64,000 bases of DNA from assembly GCF_900055185.1 (NCBI RefSeq), contig NZ_FIZX01000001.1, positions 2,108,001 through 2,172,000 of the forward strand, in the 5' to 3' direction. Shown here one piece after another: positions 8,384 through 17,705 of the stretch. The translations under genes were made by a program, and so were the position numbers. Position 1 is the stretch's first letter. Each line of letters opens with the position of its first letter. Under the pieces are notes generated by a model, which was given only the letters and a program-made list of their open reading frames with translations, ran no database searches and was not told where the DNA came from. Source of the stretch: Grimontia celer (GTDB lineage: Bacteria; Pseudomonadota; Gammaproteobacteria; Enterobacterales; Vibrionaceae).

Positions 8384-9886
8384 TCATATTTCCCACGGTG
8401 CTTTTTCCGAATAAAGACTGTTTAATAACTTAATCTTCTTGTTATGATATTCGTTATTTAAAGAACTGCCACCACCATCATTCAAACAAAAAAAGTCATA
8501 TTCTCTTTTCTTTATTGCACTTTCAACTTTATCAATATTACTTTCTCTTACCAAACATGAAGCCTCACTTCCCAAACAGCTTCTCCCATTAATATAAGAG
8601 TAATGATGGTATAGGAAGGACGTTATATTGATATCATTAATAGTCCTAAATTTGGCACTTCTAACTAAATCGAAATTATCTTTAAATTTAATCTCCAACT
8701 CTTCAAGAACACTTTTTCGGAGAGAATGAGGAGTATGTTTATGTAGTTGGGTTGGTGACAAAGAGTATTCTGACTCGATCAAACTCTTTGAGTTCAAAGA
8801 TGCATTGAGATAATCAGGGTTATCAGTAGATAAACTACCATAAACCATCCCATAAGGTTCTAAGAATGACTTACTTGTTTTATTCCCTTCTATGAACAGT
8901 GATTTATCAACATTTCTACCCAGAAAAACATCATCATTAAAGTAAATGAAGTTTTCGCTCAATCCATTTATTTTATGTAGGCAACTTTCAATAGCATGAG
9001 AATTGAAATTGGGTAAAACATTTGCATCTGGAAAAACATCAATATGATCTACAAAGATAACTTTATCATTATCTTTTAACAACCACTCAGGTGGCTTGCA
9101 ATTAGTTAATACATAGATTTTGTTAACCCAAGGCGCGTGCAGAAATATTGATCTTAGTGAGTATTTAAGTTCATCGATGGAATGAAATCTATCCCAGTCT
9201 ATTTCATCTTTGTTCGTGACGTTTTCTATCAGCATTCTACGCCAGTCTTCATCTTTATCATTTACCCAAGTATAAACAATATCAACTGGTAAGTTTTCAA
9301 TTACAGTGATGGGTGTACTATGCTTATTGATTAATTTAGCATTGACTTCTTTATCTTTCGTCGCTTCCATCAACAGATCAGTATCAATTTTCTTATACTC
9401 TAAATTGTTCATCCTTAGAACAGAGTATGTGCGACCATTAGTTAAAACTTCATCCCAGACATTAATAATTTTTGAGAAAGATATATCTAAAAAAACAAGT
9501 TTCAACTCGAAACACTTTGCGGTCTTTATGAGATTATCAATTTTCTCTAAGTTTTCAGAAGCAACTTTAACTCTATTTCTCTTAACACGAGCATATAGTT
9601 CCACATTGTTAACTTTAGCTATAGAAAGTAGCGTAAAAATAAAAGAGTTACGATCTTTTGCATAGTAATTCCAATCTTCTTGGCCTGTCACCGAAAAAAC
9701 AGGTAATGCCTGAAACAAAAACTCCTCAATCTTATCCTCTTCCTCAAGCATATTCCCTGAGGTTATAACTAAGTCACCATTGACATTTATGTTATAAAAT
9801 GCGCCACTATAGAGGCTTCTTGATTTTCTCTCAATCTCATTAGAAATAATATTTCTCAATTTTCTTTTTATGAATTTTTTCAACAT
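8384..9886 (-). CDS. Stealth-family capsular sugar-phosphate transferase
   Basis: A 500-residue protein with the conserved regions of the Stealth family: LPVDIVYTWVNDKDEDW (about 199-215, region 1), then SIDELKYSLRSIFLHAPWVNKIYVLTN followed by PPEWL (region 2), FIYFNDDVFLG, and HTPHSLRK. Stealth proteins, such as those of meningococcal serogroup A, L and X capsules, transfer hexose-1-phosphate from a UDP-sugar and build phosphodiester-linked polymers. The N-terminal 190 residues are not recognisable. The gene is strongly A+T-rich compared with the kps genes around it, which suggests it belongs to an exchangeable, serotype-specific segment with its neighbour at 9889. Family call strong; the sugar is unknown. 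Confidence 0.85.
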   Translation of the reverse strand: MLKKFIKRKLRNIISNEIERKSRSLYSGAFYNINVNGDLVITSGNMLEEEDKIEEFLFQALPVFSVTGQEDWNYYAKDRNSFIFTLLSIAKVNNVELYARVKRNRVKVASENLEKIDNLIKTAKCFELKLVFLDISFSKIINVWDEVLTNGRTYSVLRMNNLEYKKIDTDLLMEATKDKEVNAKLINKHSTPITVIENLPVDIVYTWVNDKDEDWRRMLIENVTNKDEIDWDRFHSIDELKYSLRSIFLHAPWVNKIYVLTNCKPPEWLLKDNDKVIFVDHIDVFPDANVLPNFNSHAIESCLHKINGLSENFIYFNDDVFLGRNVDKSLFIEGNKTSKSFLEPYGMVYGSLSTDNPDYLNASLNSKSLIESEYSLSPTQLHKHTPHSLRKSVLEELEIKFKDNFDLVRSAKFRTINDINITSFLYHHYSYINGRSCLGSEASCLVRESNIDKVESAIKKREYDFFCLNDGGGSSLNNEYHNKKIKLLNSLYSEKAPWEI

Positions 9887-9888
9887 TT

Positions 9889-10863
9889 TTACTTACCAAA
9901 AATATACTTTACTTTTTGTTTAACAGTATCAATCCTGCCACGATTTCCAGTATTAAAGGAAAAAAGCTCTCGGTGTTTTTCTAAAATAGATAATGATTCT
10001 TCACCCAATGAAAAAATTAGCGTACTTTTTAAATCAATTTCCGACATTTGATCGCATGGAAACTTATCGTCAAATATTTTCTTGTTCTCTCTCTTATAGC
10101 TGTAGTAGTCACTACTCCTATTACTTGGATGATATCTATGTAAGAAATATTTTGATAACATCAAATTTTCAATGTTTTTTAGAGAGATCCATTTTCTAAA
10201 GCCAATGCTATACATTACTGACAAATATGGCTTATCTATTAGGTTTATACCAACATCCCTTTCTTCATATAAATACTGAGTAACTCTTATCATGAAATCT
10301 AGGTCTTCATAGCCATAACCAATATATCGCTCATCAAAACCATTAACAGCGAGATAAACTCTTTTTTTCATCACTATAATTGATGAGGGCATCGCCACAT
10401 GTGTATAATAACGTTCATCAGCACTTTTTATCTTTTCAATTAAATATTCCTTCCCTTTCAAATCAAGATGTTTAGTCCCAAATTTCGAAAGATAGACACA
10501 TGGATAAATTGAAAAATAGTTTTCATCAACAATGCCGAAACATTCTTCAAAGATAAAGTCAAAATCAAAATCTATATCGATATCAAGTAATAATATTAGC
10601 TCGTTTGAACATGATGAAACCGCTATATTTCTTAGTCTTGAATTACAAGTCGGTTGATTTTTTTTAGCTTCTAAAGATATTAATTTTATAGCACTATTAC
10701 CAGATATCATCCGCTTTAAAAGCGCATCGAATATAGTATTCCTATCAAAATGCGAAATCACCAACTCAGCAAAGTTAGAACTTTCTTTCCTGATCCTTTC
10801 AACTTTCCTTAAAATATCAAAAGGCCTATACTTGAGATCGACAGTTGTAATAATCGATATCAT
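9889..10863 (-). CDS. GT-A fold capsule glycosyltransferase
   Basis: A 324-residue glycosyltransferase of the family 2/GT-A type. It starts with MISIITTVD, has an acidic DID metal site at 94-96, and carries AVNGFDERYIGYGYEDLDF at 172-190, the block typical of galactosyltransferase/chondroitin-polymerase-like C-terminal domains. It is A+T-rich like the Stealth gene 2 bp downstream and overlaps the kpsD stop region upstream by one base. With the Stealth protein it is the only polymer-building glycosyltransferase in this operon, so together they probably assemble a short repeating unit. The donor sugar cannot be told from sequence. Confidence 0.75.
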   Translation of the reverse strand: MISIITTVDLKYRPFDILRKVERIRKESSNFAELVISHFDRNTIFDALLKRMISGNSAIKLISLEAKKNQPTCNSRLRNIAVSSCSNELILLLDIDIDFDFDFIFEECFGIVDENYFSIYPCVYLSKFGTKHLDLKGKEYLIEKIKSADERYYTHVAMPSSIIVMKKRVYLAVNGFDERYIGYGYEDLDFMIRVTQYLYEERDVGINLIDKPYLSVMYSIGFRKWISLKNIENLMLSKYFLHRYHPSNRSSDYYSYKRENKKIFDDKFPCDQMSEIDLKSTLIFSLGEESLSILEKHRELFSFNTGNRGRIDTVKQKVKYIFGK

Positions 10864-12518
10864 TAAAGCACCACATTAGCAGCAACTGCAATTTGATATA
10901 CAATCTGAGTAATATCTTTTGCTAACTGCATGTTTTTCGAATCGATATAAGGCAGTACCAATACTTGGTCGCCAGGTTTAATTTTCTGGTCACGGTTAAA
11001 GCTAACCATACCATTTGCATGAACCACAGCTATTCGCTCTGCATCACCGCGCTCTGTAAAGCCTCCAGCCCATGCGACATAATCTTTCAATGTCGCATTA
11101 GGGTTATAAACCACGGCTTGTGGCATTAACACTTCGCCGCCAATGTTGATGAGATCTGAGCGTTTTGGAATAACAACAATGTCTCCTTGCTCTAATCTTA
11201 CGTTGGCGATGTTGCCATTATCTGCAACAATCACCTTTCCTTCCGGTTGGATTTGTCTTGCACGGGCAACAAATTCTGTGACTAAAGCGGCTTCTTTTGC
11301 GCGGATTACCGCTTCACCGTCCGAGGAAGCGGGTGCCGTAAACACACTTCTTTCTAATCTATCCAGCGATTGATCCAGCATCTCCTTTTGCTTGATCGAG
11401 ACGCTTCTTCGTTTGATGTAGATAGACTGGTAGTTAGACTCATCTGCCGAGACGGCAATATGGTTCAGGAAATCGTGAAGCCTTGTCCCTTTATTAACGG
11501 TATAGAAAGATGGGCCAAGGTATTCCCCTTGTAGCCTTACATTCATGATTTGTGCGTGAAGGTCGTCTTTGAAAAAGACGGTATCGCCATCATGTAGCGA
11601 AATATCTTCGAACTTACTGAAGTCGAGATAGACGGAAAAAGGCCCTGTTTCCCGGTTCCCTTGCACGCCCACATGCGACACTTTGGCAAGTGGCCTTGCG
11701 TAAGTCACTAGTTCATTACCTTTCGCCTTGGTATTGGCAAATTCAAAACGGAATGGGTTTCTGGCGCCCCCTTCTACGACAACCGTTGCGCCTTGCTGCC
11801 CCACCACTATCACGTCACGGTCGCGGAACTGAATGTTCGGCAACGTTCCTTTTAGCAAGAAATCATAGAGGTCAAAGTCAGCAATGGTTTTGCCGTTACG
11901 CTGCACGCTGATATGACGGTAGCTTCCTCGCTCGGAATCAATTCCCCCAGCACGTTTTAAGTAAGAGAGTAACCCGTCGGAGGCTATTCCTGCGTATTGG
12001 CCTGGGCGCAACACTGGGCCCGTAACAAATACGCTCACTGGGGTGGCTGTTAAGACGTTGACATAGGTTTCAACATCTTGTGTGTATATACGCTGGATTT
12101 GTTTTTCAACCAGTCGATGTAAATCGCCCGCGCGTTCACCAATCACTTTGACCGGGCCAATTTCAGGAATGAAGATGTTGCCTTGGGCGTCCACCACTGC
12201 CACGTCATTTACGCTGACGGCTCCCCATAGCCAGATCGCAATTTTGTCTCCCGTGGCGATACGGTAGTCTGCATTCACACCGTCAACACTGTTTGCTTCA
12301 TACCCACCAACAAACAGATTGGCACCAAAAGGCGGTGGTAAATCCTGCTCTGCAGCAGGAAGTACGTTGGTCATAGATACTGTCGATGGACTGGTTTGAG
12401 ATGATGGATTCGGCGCTTTAGAAGTAGCTGCCGATAGATTAGCTGATGCCGTATCAGCAAATGGCTGCGCTAAGGCAGAAAATGACAGCACCAAAGGTGC
12501 CAGTAGTTTTTTTTTCAC
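10863..12518 (-). CDS. kpsD: Polysaccharide export protein KpsD
   Basis: A 551-residue exported protein, close to the length of E. coli KpsD. After a signal peptide (LLAPLVLSFSALAQPFA) it has the polysaccharide-export domain (YRIATGDKIAIWLWGAVSVNDVAVVDAQGNIFIPEIG, about 85-120), then SLBB-type beta-grasp repeats (PVSVFVTGPVLRPGQY, LINIGGEVLMPQAVVYNP). KpsD forms the periplasmic and outer-membrane passage for capsule exported by KpsMT-KpsE. The start is a GTG at 12518, 3 bp after kpsE; no lipobox is present, unlike Wza. Part of the kps operon. Confidence 0.9.
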   Translation of the reverse strand: MKKKLLAPLVLSFSALAQPFADTASANLSAATSKAPNPSSQTSPSTVSMTNVLPAAEQDLPPPFGANLFVGGYEANSVDGVNADYRIATGDKIAIWLWGAVSVNDVAVVDAQGNIFIPEIGPVKVIGERAGDLHRLVEKQIQRIYTQDVETYVNVLTATPVSVFVTGPVLRPGQYAGIASDGLLSYLKRAGGIDSERGSYRHISVQRNGKTIADFDLYDFLLKGTLPNIQFRDRDVIVVGQQGATVVVEGGARNPFRFEFANTKAKGNELVTYARPLAKVSHVGVQGNRETGPFSVYLDFSKFEDISLHDGDTVFFKDDLHAQIMNVRLQGEYLGPSFYTVNKGTRLHDFLNHIAVSADESNYQSIYIKRRSVSIKQKEMLDQSLDRLERSVFTAPASSDGEAVIRAKEAALVTEFVARARQIQPEGKVIVADNGNIANVRLEQGDIVVIPKRSDLINIGGEVLMPQAVVYNPNATLKDYVAWAGGFTERGDAERIAVVHANGMVSFNRDQKIKPGDQVLVLPYIDSKNMQLAKDITQIVYQIAVAANVVL

Positions 12519-12521
12519 TTT

Positions 12522-13667
12522 TTATACCCAACCTACATGGTCTCTCACGACGCCCAGTCCTAAAAGTCCAATCGCCCAAGCGATAAGTGCTCCAAGGAAA
12601 ACGGTGGCAATCGATTTGATTCGATTTGGCTCTAACGCTTCATCAGGTGAGGAAGGCGCAACAAATGTAGCGAGGTAGCGATGCTTTCTTGCCGCTTCTA
12701 CCCGCGCAGCTTCTAAAGAAGCCAATGATGAGGTGTACGCCTTTTCGGCGAACTCTCTCTCTACTAACAGGGGCTCATAATCTGCAAACACACCAGACAA
12801 TGCAGAGCCTTCGCTACTTTTACCGGCAATACCGTCGCGTTCTTTGTCAATTTGAGCTATCAGTGCTGTAATCTTGCGCTTCAGGTTGGTGACTGCCGGA
12901 GCCGATTCATTCATGTAACCTTGCATCACTTTTAACTCCGCCTGAGCTGCGGTTAGTTGAGATTCCAACTCCGCGATGATGGTCATTTTGGCCGTGGCGG
13001 TTTGGGTTGGGTCAAGGTCTTGCACTTGATTGCGGAAAGTATTCATCGACAATCTCGCTGCTGTTACCCTAAGTTCGGCTCTGGCTACTTCTGCTTCAGC
13101 AAAGCTGAGATCATCTTCCCGCGCTCTTTCTGAAAGGGCATTGATCAGTATTTCACTTTGCTTGATGATCTCTTGTGACAATCTTTCTGCTTCTTCCGGC
13201 GTGAAAGCCCTGACTTTCAGGGTGATAATGGTGGTGGTAGGGTCAAACGAAACGGTTACTCGTTTCCGCCAGTAATTCACCACATCTTCGCGCGTTTTGT
13301 CATATCCTAAAGACGAGACCCAATCTGCGGCTTCGTGGTTGAAAACGGAAGAAAGATCAATACTTTGTGATACTGCACTCACTACCTGGTGGGAGTTGAT
13401 ATATTCTTGCAGTATGTAAGAGTCTGTCGCTGAACCGCCTTGCGACGGAATACCTGCGATACCGCTCAACATGTCAAATTGCTGCATTTCATTGCCTTTA
13501 ACTGAAAAGCGGGATTCCACCACATATAAATCTGCGGCAATCAGCGAATAGTAAAACGTAGCAATAAGGGTTGGCACTAACACCACGGCGATAAATGAAC
13601 GCTGCTTATTGTTGCGATTTTTCCAAAGCTTGTTCAGGAATATCTTTATCTTATTTTTTATATTCAT
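12522..13667 (-). CDS. kpsE: Capsule export inner-membrane protein KpsE
   Basis: A 381-residue polysaccharide co-polymerase of the KpsE/CtrB type. One transmembrane segment lies near the N-terminus (SFIAVVLVPTLIATFYYSLIAAD) and another near the C-terminus (SIATVFLGALIAWAIGLLGLGVV), with a long, partly coiled-coil periplasmic region between (DDLSFAEAEVARAELRVTAARLSMNTF). It links the ABC transporter KpsMT to KpsD. It is 4 bp downstream of kpsT and 3 bp upstream of kpsD, so translation is probably coupled. Confidence 0.92.
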   Translation of the reverse strand: MNIKNKIKIFLNKLWKNRNNKQRSFIAVVLVPTLIATFYYSLIAADLYVVESRFSVKGNEMQQFDMLSGIAGIPSQGGSATDSYILQEYINSHQVVSAVSQSIDLSSVFNHEAADWVSSLGYDKTREDVVNYWRKRVTVSFDPTTTIITLKVRAFTPEEAERLSQEIIKQSEILINALSERAREDDLSFAEAEVARAELRVTAARLSMNTFRNQVQDLDPTQTATAKMTIIAELESQLTAAQAELKVMQGYMNESAPAVTNLKRKITALIAQIDKERDGIAGKSSEGSALSGVFADYEPLLVEREFAEKAYTSSLASLEAARVEAARKHRYLATFVAPSSPDEALEPNRIKSIATVFLGALIAWAIGLLGLGVVRDHVGWV

Positions 13668-13671
13668 TACT

Positions 13672-14325
13672 TCATTTCGATAAATTCAAGTACGTATCAA
13701 TGGCTTCATTGATGTCTTCATAAAATTTCAGTTCACCTCTGTCCAGCACAGCGCCCATGTCGCAATGCTCTTTAAGGGTCGGCATGCTGTGGGAAACCAT
13801 AATGATGCTGGCATGCTCACTGCGTGCTTTAAATGCATCGCGGCACTTTTCTTGAAAACGTCGGTCTCCAACGCCAGTAATTTCATCAACCAAATAACAT
13901 TCAAAATCCATCGCCATAGAAAGGCCAAAAGCTAATCTGGCTTTCATACCGGAGCTGTAGCTTTTAATGGGCATATTCAGATAGTCGCCAAGTTCAGAGA
14001 ATTCTCGAACAAACGCTTCAACTCTCTGAATATCTTCACCATAAATGCGGGTTACAAAGCGAAGGTTTTCGTATCCTGTTAGTGAGCCATTGAAACCACC
14101 CGAAAATCCGAGTGGCCATGACATTTTAACGTTGCGGACAATTTTGCCTGTCGTTGGCGCTTCAGAACCTGCGATCATTCTGAGTAAGGTTGATTTTCCC
14201 GCACCATTAACACCCAGCAACCCAATGTTTCGACCCTGCGGAAAGGTGAAAGAGCACGGTTTAAGTACCTGCTTAATGCCGTTCGGCGTCTTATACCTTT
14301 TTGAAACGTTAACGAGTTCAATCAT
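13672..14325 (-). CDS. kpsT: Capsule ABC transporter ATPase KpsT
   Basis: A 217-residue ATPase, the usual KpsT size. Walker A GVNGAGKST at 38-46, signature SSGMK at 124-128, Walker B CYLVDE at 143-148, then the switch His in MVSHSM. The VDEITGVGD variant of Walker B is typical of capsule and O-antigen exporters. It powers export of the lipid-linked capsule through KpsM. The start overlaps the kpsM stop by 4 bases. Confidence 0.95.
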   Translation of the reverse strand: MIELVNVSKRYKTPNGIKQVLKPCSFTFPQGRNIGLLGVNGAGKSTLLRMIAGSEAPTTGKIVRNVKMSWPLGFSGGFNGSLTGYENLRFVTRIYGEDIQRVEAFVREFSELGDYLNMPIKSYSSGMKARLAFGLSMAMDFECYLVDEITGVGDRRFQEKCRDAFKARSEHASIIMVSHSMPTLKEHCDMGAVLDRGELKFYEDINEAIDTYLNLSK

Positions 14326-15104
14326 AAATTCCTCGCTTTATGCTTCGTTTGGGAAACACCAATCAGCCCTAAAGTGAACAGTATCAAAGCGCAGCTTATG
14401 GCGAAATCAAACCGAATATAGGCACTTTCATAAGTGGAGAAGAACCCCGCCCTAACCCACTCTACGCACTGGAAGATGGGGTTCCATTGCAAAAACTCCC
14501 TCGCTTGCGGAGGTAAACTGGAAGCGGTAAAAAAAATACCCGAGAGAAAATACAACGGTCTATTTGCCGCATTGAAGAGTTTGTCCCAACTATCCCAATA
14601 CACACGAATAGCGGCATTGATCATTCCAACGCCAATGGAGAACACCGTCAGTGTCAGTAAGGCTGTAATTACATTAAACAAATCATGAATTGACAGCGCT
14701 TTACCCATCAATTGAAGAGCAAACACAATAAGTGCAAAAACGACAATCATGGTGGTGCTTTCGAGCAATGCTCTCCCCATCAGCACATCAAAAGGCGTAA
14801 CGTGGGGGTATGCCATTAGGGCCTGATTTGCGCTGAATGCACTAGACATACGTTTGGCTAGGTTGCTGTATAGCAACCAAGGAACAATGCCAGTTGCAAA
14901 GAAAACAGCCAGATCGCCCCCCACTGGCGACTGCCTGCCTAATGCTGAGAAAATAAGCACTAAAAGTAGCACCTGTGAAATAGGCTCAACCAGTGCCCAC
15001 ATATAGCCAATTTTGCTTTTCCCGTATTTAGACAAGGCTTCCCGTAGTATGAGTGCATAGATTACCCGCCCCTGCACGCGGAGGGCTTGCCTGATCTCTT
15101 TCAT
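14322..15104 (-). CDS. kpsM: Capsule ABC transporter permease KpsM
   Basis: A membrane permease of about 260 residues with six predicted segments and the ABC-2 type polysaccharide-export pattern (ALILREALSKYGKSKIGYMWALVEPISQVLLLVLIFSAL). It pairs with KpsT to move the finished capsule chain across the inner membrane. The start at 15104 (MKEIRQALRVQ) is preferred over the longer frame from 15146, because that would run deep into the upstream lipoprotein gene, whose stop is at 15110; the chosen start leaves 5 bases between the genes. Confidence 0.92.
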   Translation of the reverse strand: MKEIRQALRVQGRVIYALILREALSKYGKSKIGYMWALVEPISQVLLLVLIFSALGRQSPVGGDLAVFFATGIVPWLLYSNLAKRMSSAFSANQALMAYPHVTPFDVLMGRALLESTTMIVVFALIVFALQLMGKALSIHDLFNVITALLTLTVFSIGVGMINAAIRVYWDSWDKLFNAANRPLYFLSGIFFTASSLPPQAREFLQWNPIFQCVEWVRAGFFSTYESAYIRFDFAISCALILFTLGLIGVSQTKHKARNL

Positions 15105-15109
15105 TTCAA

Positions 15110-15472
15110 TTACATGCCAGACAAAACAGACTGAACTTTGAACCAAAGTGTTTCATTCCGAGTGTCGGTATAGGCGCAGAGGGTTAACTCTTTCTCTGTC
15201 GCCAGCAATACTGCACACCTGTTACCCATTGCGGACTTGTAAATATCAGCAACGACATACGTCTCTGGCTGCGAGCAGGCAATGGTTAATGCCTCACCGA
15301 CTAGCAGTTGATCAGGTATGCCTGCCAGACAAGTCTCTTCAGTGACCGTTTTCGTCGTGTGGGAAATAAGGGGAATATTGGCCTCAACTAACGGGGGGCG
15401 ATAGCTACAGCCAGCCATTAAGAACAATGAAGCCGCAACAAGTGCGGCTTTTTCTATGCTATTGATTTTCAT
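15110..15472 (-). CDS. Small lipoprotein inside the capsule operon
   Basis: A 120-residue predicted lipoprotein with lipobox LMAGC (Cys22). The mature part has four further cysteines (in TCLAG, IACSQ, NRCAV and TLCAY), enough for two disulfides in the periplasm. I do not recognise a family. It lies between kpsF and kpsM with gaps of only 5 bases on each side, so it is clearly an operon member. A second small lipoprotein at 19101-19457 near the same locus shares a loose pattern (VV...C...LT[LI]C) and may be a distant relative. A role in capsule export or surface retention is plausible from position only. Confidence 0.7.
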   Translation of the reverse strand: MKINSIEKAALVAASLFLMAGCSYRPPLVEANIPLISHTTKTVTEETCLAGIPDQLLVGEALTIACSQPETYVVADIYKSAMGNRCAVLLATEKELTLCAYTDTRNETLWFKVQSVLSGM

Positions 15473-15477
15473 AATTT

Positions 15478-16479
15478 TTATATATTAAAGATTTGAATAA
15501 TACCGCAAACCTTATCATTGTCATTGAGGACAATCAGTGAAGATACCTTGTGCTGGTGCATCACTTCTTCCGCATCTGACAACATACTGGTTTCATACGT
15601 TACTTTCGGATTTGAGGTCATTACCTCTCCCGCTTTCACTCGGCTGAGATCTGTTGATTTAGCGAATGCTCTTCGAAGGTCTCCATCAGTAATAATTCCC
15701 AACAGTTTTTCTTGTTGATGCACAATGGCAACGCCAAGACGGCTTTGGTTCATGGTCACCAAAACATCTGTCATGCTGGTATCAGACGTGACTAAAGGTA
15801 GGTTGCTTGACGTCATTTCATCTTTAACACGCGTCAACAACCGACGCCCCAAGGAGCCACCGGGATGGAATTTGGCAAAGTCATTTGGTAGAAATTGGCG
15901 ACGCTTCATCAGTGCTACGGCCAATGCATCACCAATGGCGATGGTGACAGTCGTTGATGTTGTCGGAGCAAGGTTGTTTGGGCAAGATTCTTTGTTGATC
16001 ATAATTTTCAACACAGCATCTGCATTTTTTCCCATTGTGGAATTTTCGTTACCCGTAAGCGCTATCACTCTGTTACCAAATACTTTTAGCGAAGGGATCA
16101 GCTGCAAGACTTCGTCGGTCTCTCCACTATTTGAGATGAGTAAAACCACATCATCACCGGTGATCATGCCGAGGTCACCATGGAATGCTTCTGCGGGATG
16201 AAGGAAGAAGCTAGGCGTTCCCGTAGATGCAAGCGTCGCCGAGATTTTCTTACCAACATGTCCGGACTTTCCCATACCGCAAACAATAACATGCCCTGAA
16301 CAAGCCATGACAATATCAATCGCTTTCAGGTATTCGTTTTCATCAAGGTGAGTCGCGATAAGCTTCAGTGCTTCTGATTGCTGAGTCAAAGTCTCCTTTA
16401 ACGCTGCAACACAATTCTCTTTATGCTCACTGATTGTGTAATAGTTATTTACATCCAAACTCTTCACAATTCGTTCCAT
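15478..16479 (-). CDS. kpsF: Arabinose-5-phosphate isomerase KpsF
   Basis: A 333-residue protein with a sugar isomerase (SIS) domain followed by two CBS domains. SIS motifs include VIVCGMGKSGHVGKKISATLASTGTPSFFLHPAEAFHGD and LLISNSGETDEV; the CBS pair lies from about residue 215 to the end. KpsF makes D-arabinose-5-phosphate from ribulose-5-phosphate, the first step to CMP-Kdo, and so feeds the Kdo linker built by KpsC and KpsS. No kpsU (CMP-Kdo synthetase) is present in the window, so the housekeeping KdsB would be needed. It overlaps the upstream gene by one base. Confidence 0.93.
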   Translation of the reverse strand: MERIVKSLDVNNYYTISEHKENCVAALKETLTQQSEALKLIATHLDENEYLKAIDIVMACSGHVIVCGMGKSGHVGKKISATLASTGTPSFFLHPAEAFHGDLGMITGDDVVLLISNSGETDEVLQLIPSLKVFGNRVIALTGNENSTMGKNADAVLKIMINKESCPNNLAPTTSTTVTIAIGDALAVALMKRRQFLPNDFAKFHPGGSLGRRLLTRVKDEMTSSNLPLVTSDTSMTDVLVTMNQSRLGVAIVHQQEKLLGIITDGDLRRAFAKSTDLSRVKAGEVMTSNPKVTYETSMLSDAEEVMHQHKVSSLIVLNDNDKVCGIIQIFNI

Positions 16480-17705
16480 TAACTGACGATCTTTTGTTGA
16501 GTAACATCCAAAGATTCTGCGTCATACTTATAAACAGACCCTATTACTTGAGTGCTGACAAAAACTCTTCGTTTCAAGCTTTCCACTTCATGTTGAGAAG
16601 GTGACCATGCGTCTTGATGCCATTGATTTAGGCTATCGGTAAAGCTCTCTTGCGTTGTTGGGATCACTATGCCTTTTTGTTTATATATCGCATCACCGAA
16701 GATAAAACAGGGCTTTAGCTTTTCAATCGCCTCCATACCTGACGTTGAATTGATAGTTGCCACAGCGATAGCATCACTCATTAAAACTCCCGTTTTCCCT
16801 GAATAGCAGTGTGAGCGAGGATCAAATTGGTGCTTTTTACACTCAAAAGGATGTGTGGTGAAAACTAATGAATATTCTTCACTCAGCGTTGAGCGGTAAA
16901 AGCCTTTCTCGACTGCTTCTATAAACGCTTGCGTGCTTTTAAACGTAGAAAAAAGTCGTACCTGACTGTCATACTCCAGTTGAAGCGGCACAAGTAGGTA
17001 CTGTCTATCTAACACTGGTGTGGGCGAGTACTTCGCTTTGACCCATTGAAACAAGATTTGTGGGTAATTTTTTTTTCGTAAAATCTTGTCTGGTGGTTCG
17101 AAATTTAGCCTGAAGACACTACCAATACGGTCAAATATCAGGAAAAGAGAAAACAAAACATAATCAGTAAAAGTTTCTGTTCCGTAATGCTTGAGCTCTG
17201 CTGTTTCTATGCCGGGTTTCTCAATCAATACTGGCAATGATACAAGTGTAGGACTTGTCAGCAATGTGGTCGTTTTCCCTCTTTGATTACCTCTTTCAAA
17301 GACGTAATACGATACGTTCATTTGCTCGAATAATGTTATCGCTAACGCGTGATGAAACCGCGTTGCGTTATACATTAAGCAAGTATTGACTTTGTATTGC
17401 TCCAACTCGGCTCTGAGCCACTCGACGTATTGTGCTGAGCGGTAAAGTGTCTTTGCACTCAGAGAATAGTTGAGTTTCTTTGCCAAAGTTACGACACGTT
17501 TTCTAGTCGTAAAGCTCGGCTTTTTTCTAACAATGCCAGCCTTAATCAGCGAGGCATCCCCGACTCCAAACACAAGATAGCCCAACGTGCTGATGTAAAA
17601 CCGCTTGAATCCTACATTTCCATTGCTATCCAAGCACTTAACTAAATCTTTGAAGTATCTTGAGTATGGAGGGTCCAGTGCTATCAGCCTTATTTCTTTA
17701 GACAA
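16479..17705 (-). CDS. KpsS-like capsule polysaccharide synthesis protein
   Basis: A 408-residue protein of the capsule-synthesis (KpsS/KpsC superfamily) type. Visible features are VFERGNQRGKTTTL (about 142-155), where KpsS-like proteins have an acidic glycosyltransferase motif, QYLLVPLQLEYDSQVRL, TTHPFE and a C-terminal INSTSGMEAIEKLKPCFIFG block that resembles the nucleotide-sugar site of KpsC halves. KpsS adds the first Kdo to phosphatidylglycerol. It overlaps the preceding sugar transferase gene by 16 bases and is followed directly by kpsF. The sequence is more divergent than KpsC, so the exact acceptor and donor are inferred from operon context. Confidence 0.65.
   Translation of the reverse strand: MSKEIRLIALDPPYSRYFKDLVKCLDSNGNVGFKRFYISTLGYLVFGVGDASLIKAGIVRKKPSFTTRKRVVTLAKKLNYSLSAKTLYRSAQYVEWLRAELEQYKVNTCLMYNATRFHHALAITLFEQMNVSYYVFERGNQRGKTTTLLTSPTLVSLPVLIEKPGIETAELKHYGTETFTDYVLFSLFLIFDRIGSVFRLNFEPPDKILRKKNYPQILFQWVKAKYSPTPVLDRQYLLVPLQLEYDSQVRLFSTFKSTQAFIEAVEKGFYRSTLSEEYSLVFTTHPFECKKHQFDPRSHCYSGKTGVLMSDAIAVATINSTSGMEAIEKLKPCFIFGDAIYKQKGIVIPTTQESFTDSLNQWHQDAWSPSQHEVESLKRRVFVSTQVIGSVYKYDAESLDVTQQKIVS

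Noticed and set aside
15725-16201. 158-codon plus-strand frame inside kpsF
   Set aside because: Antisense shadow of the conserved SIS/CBS coding region.
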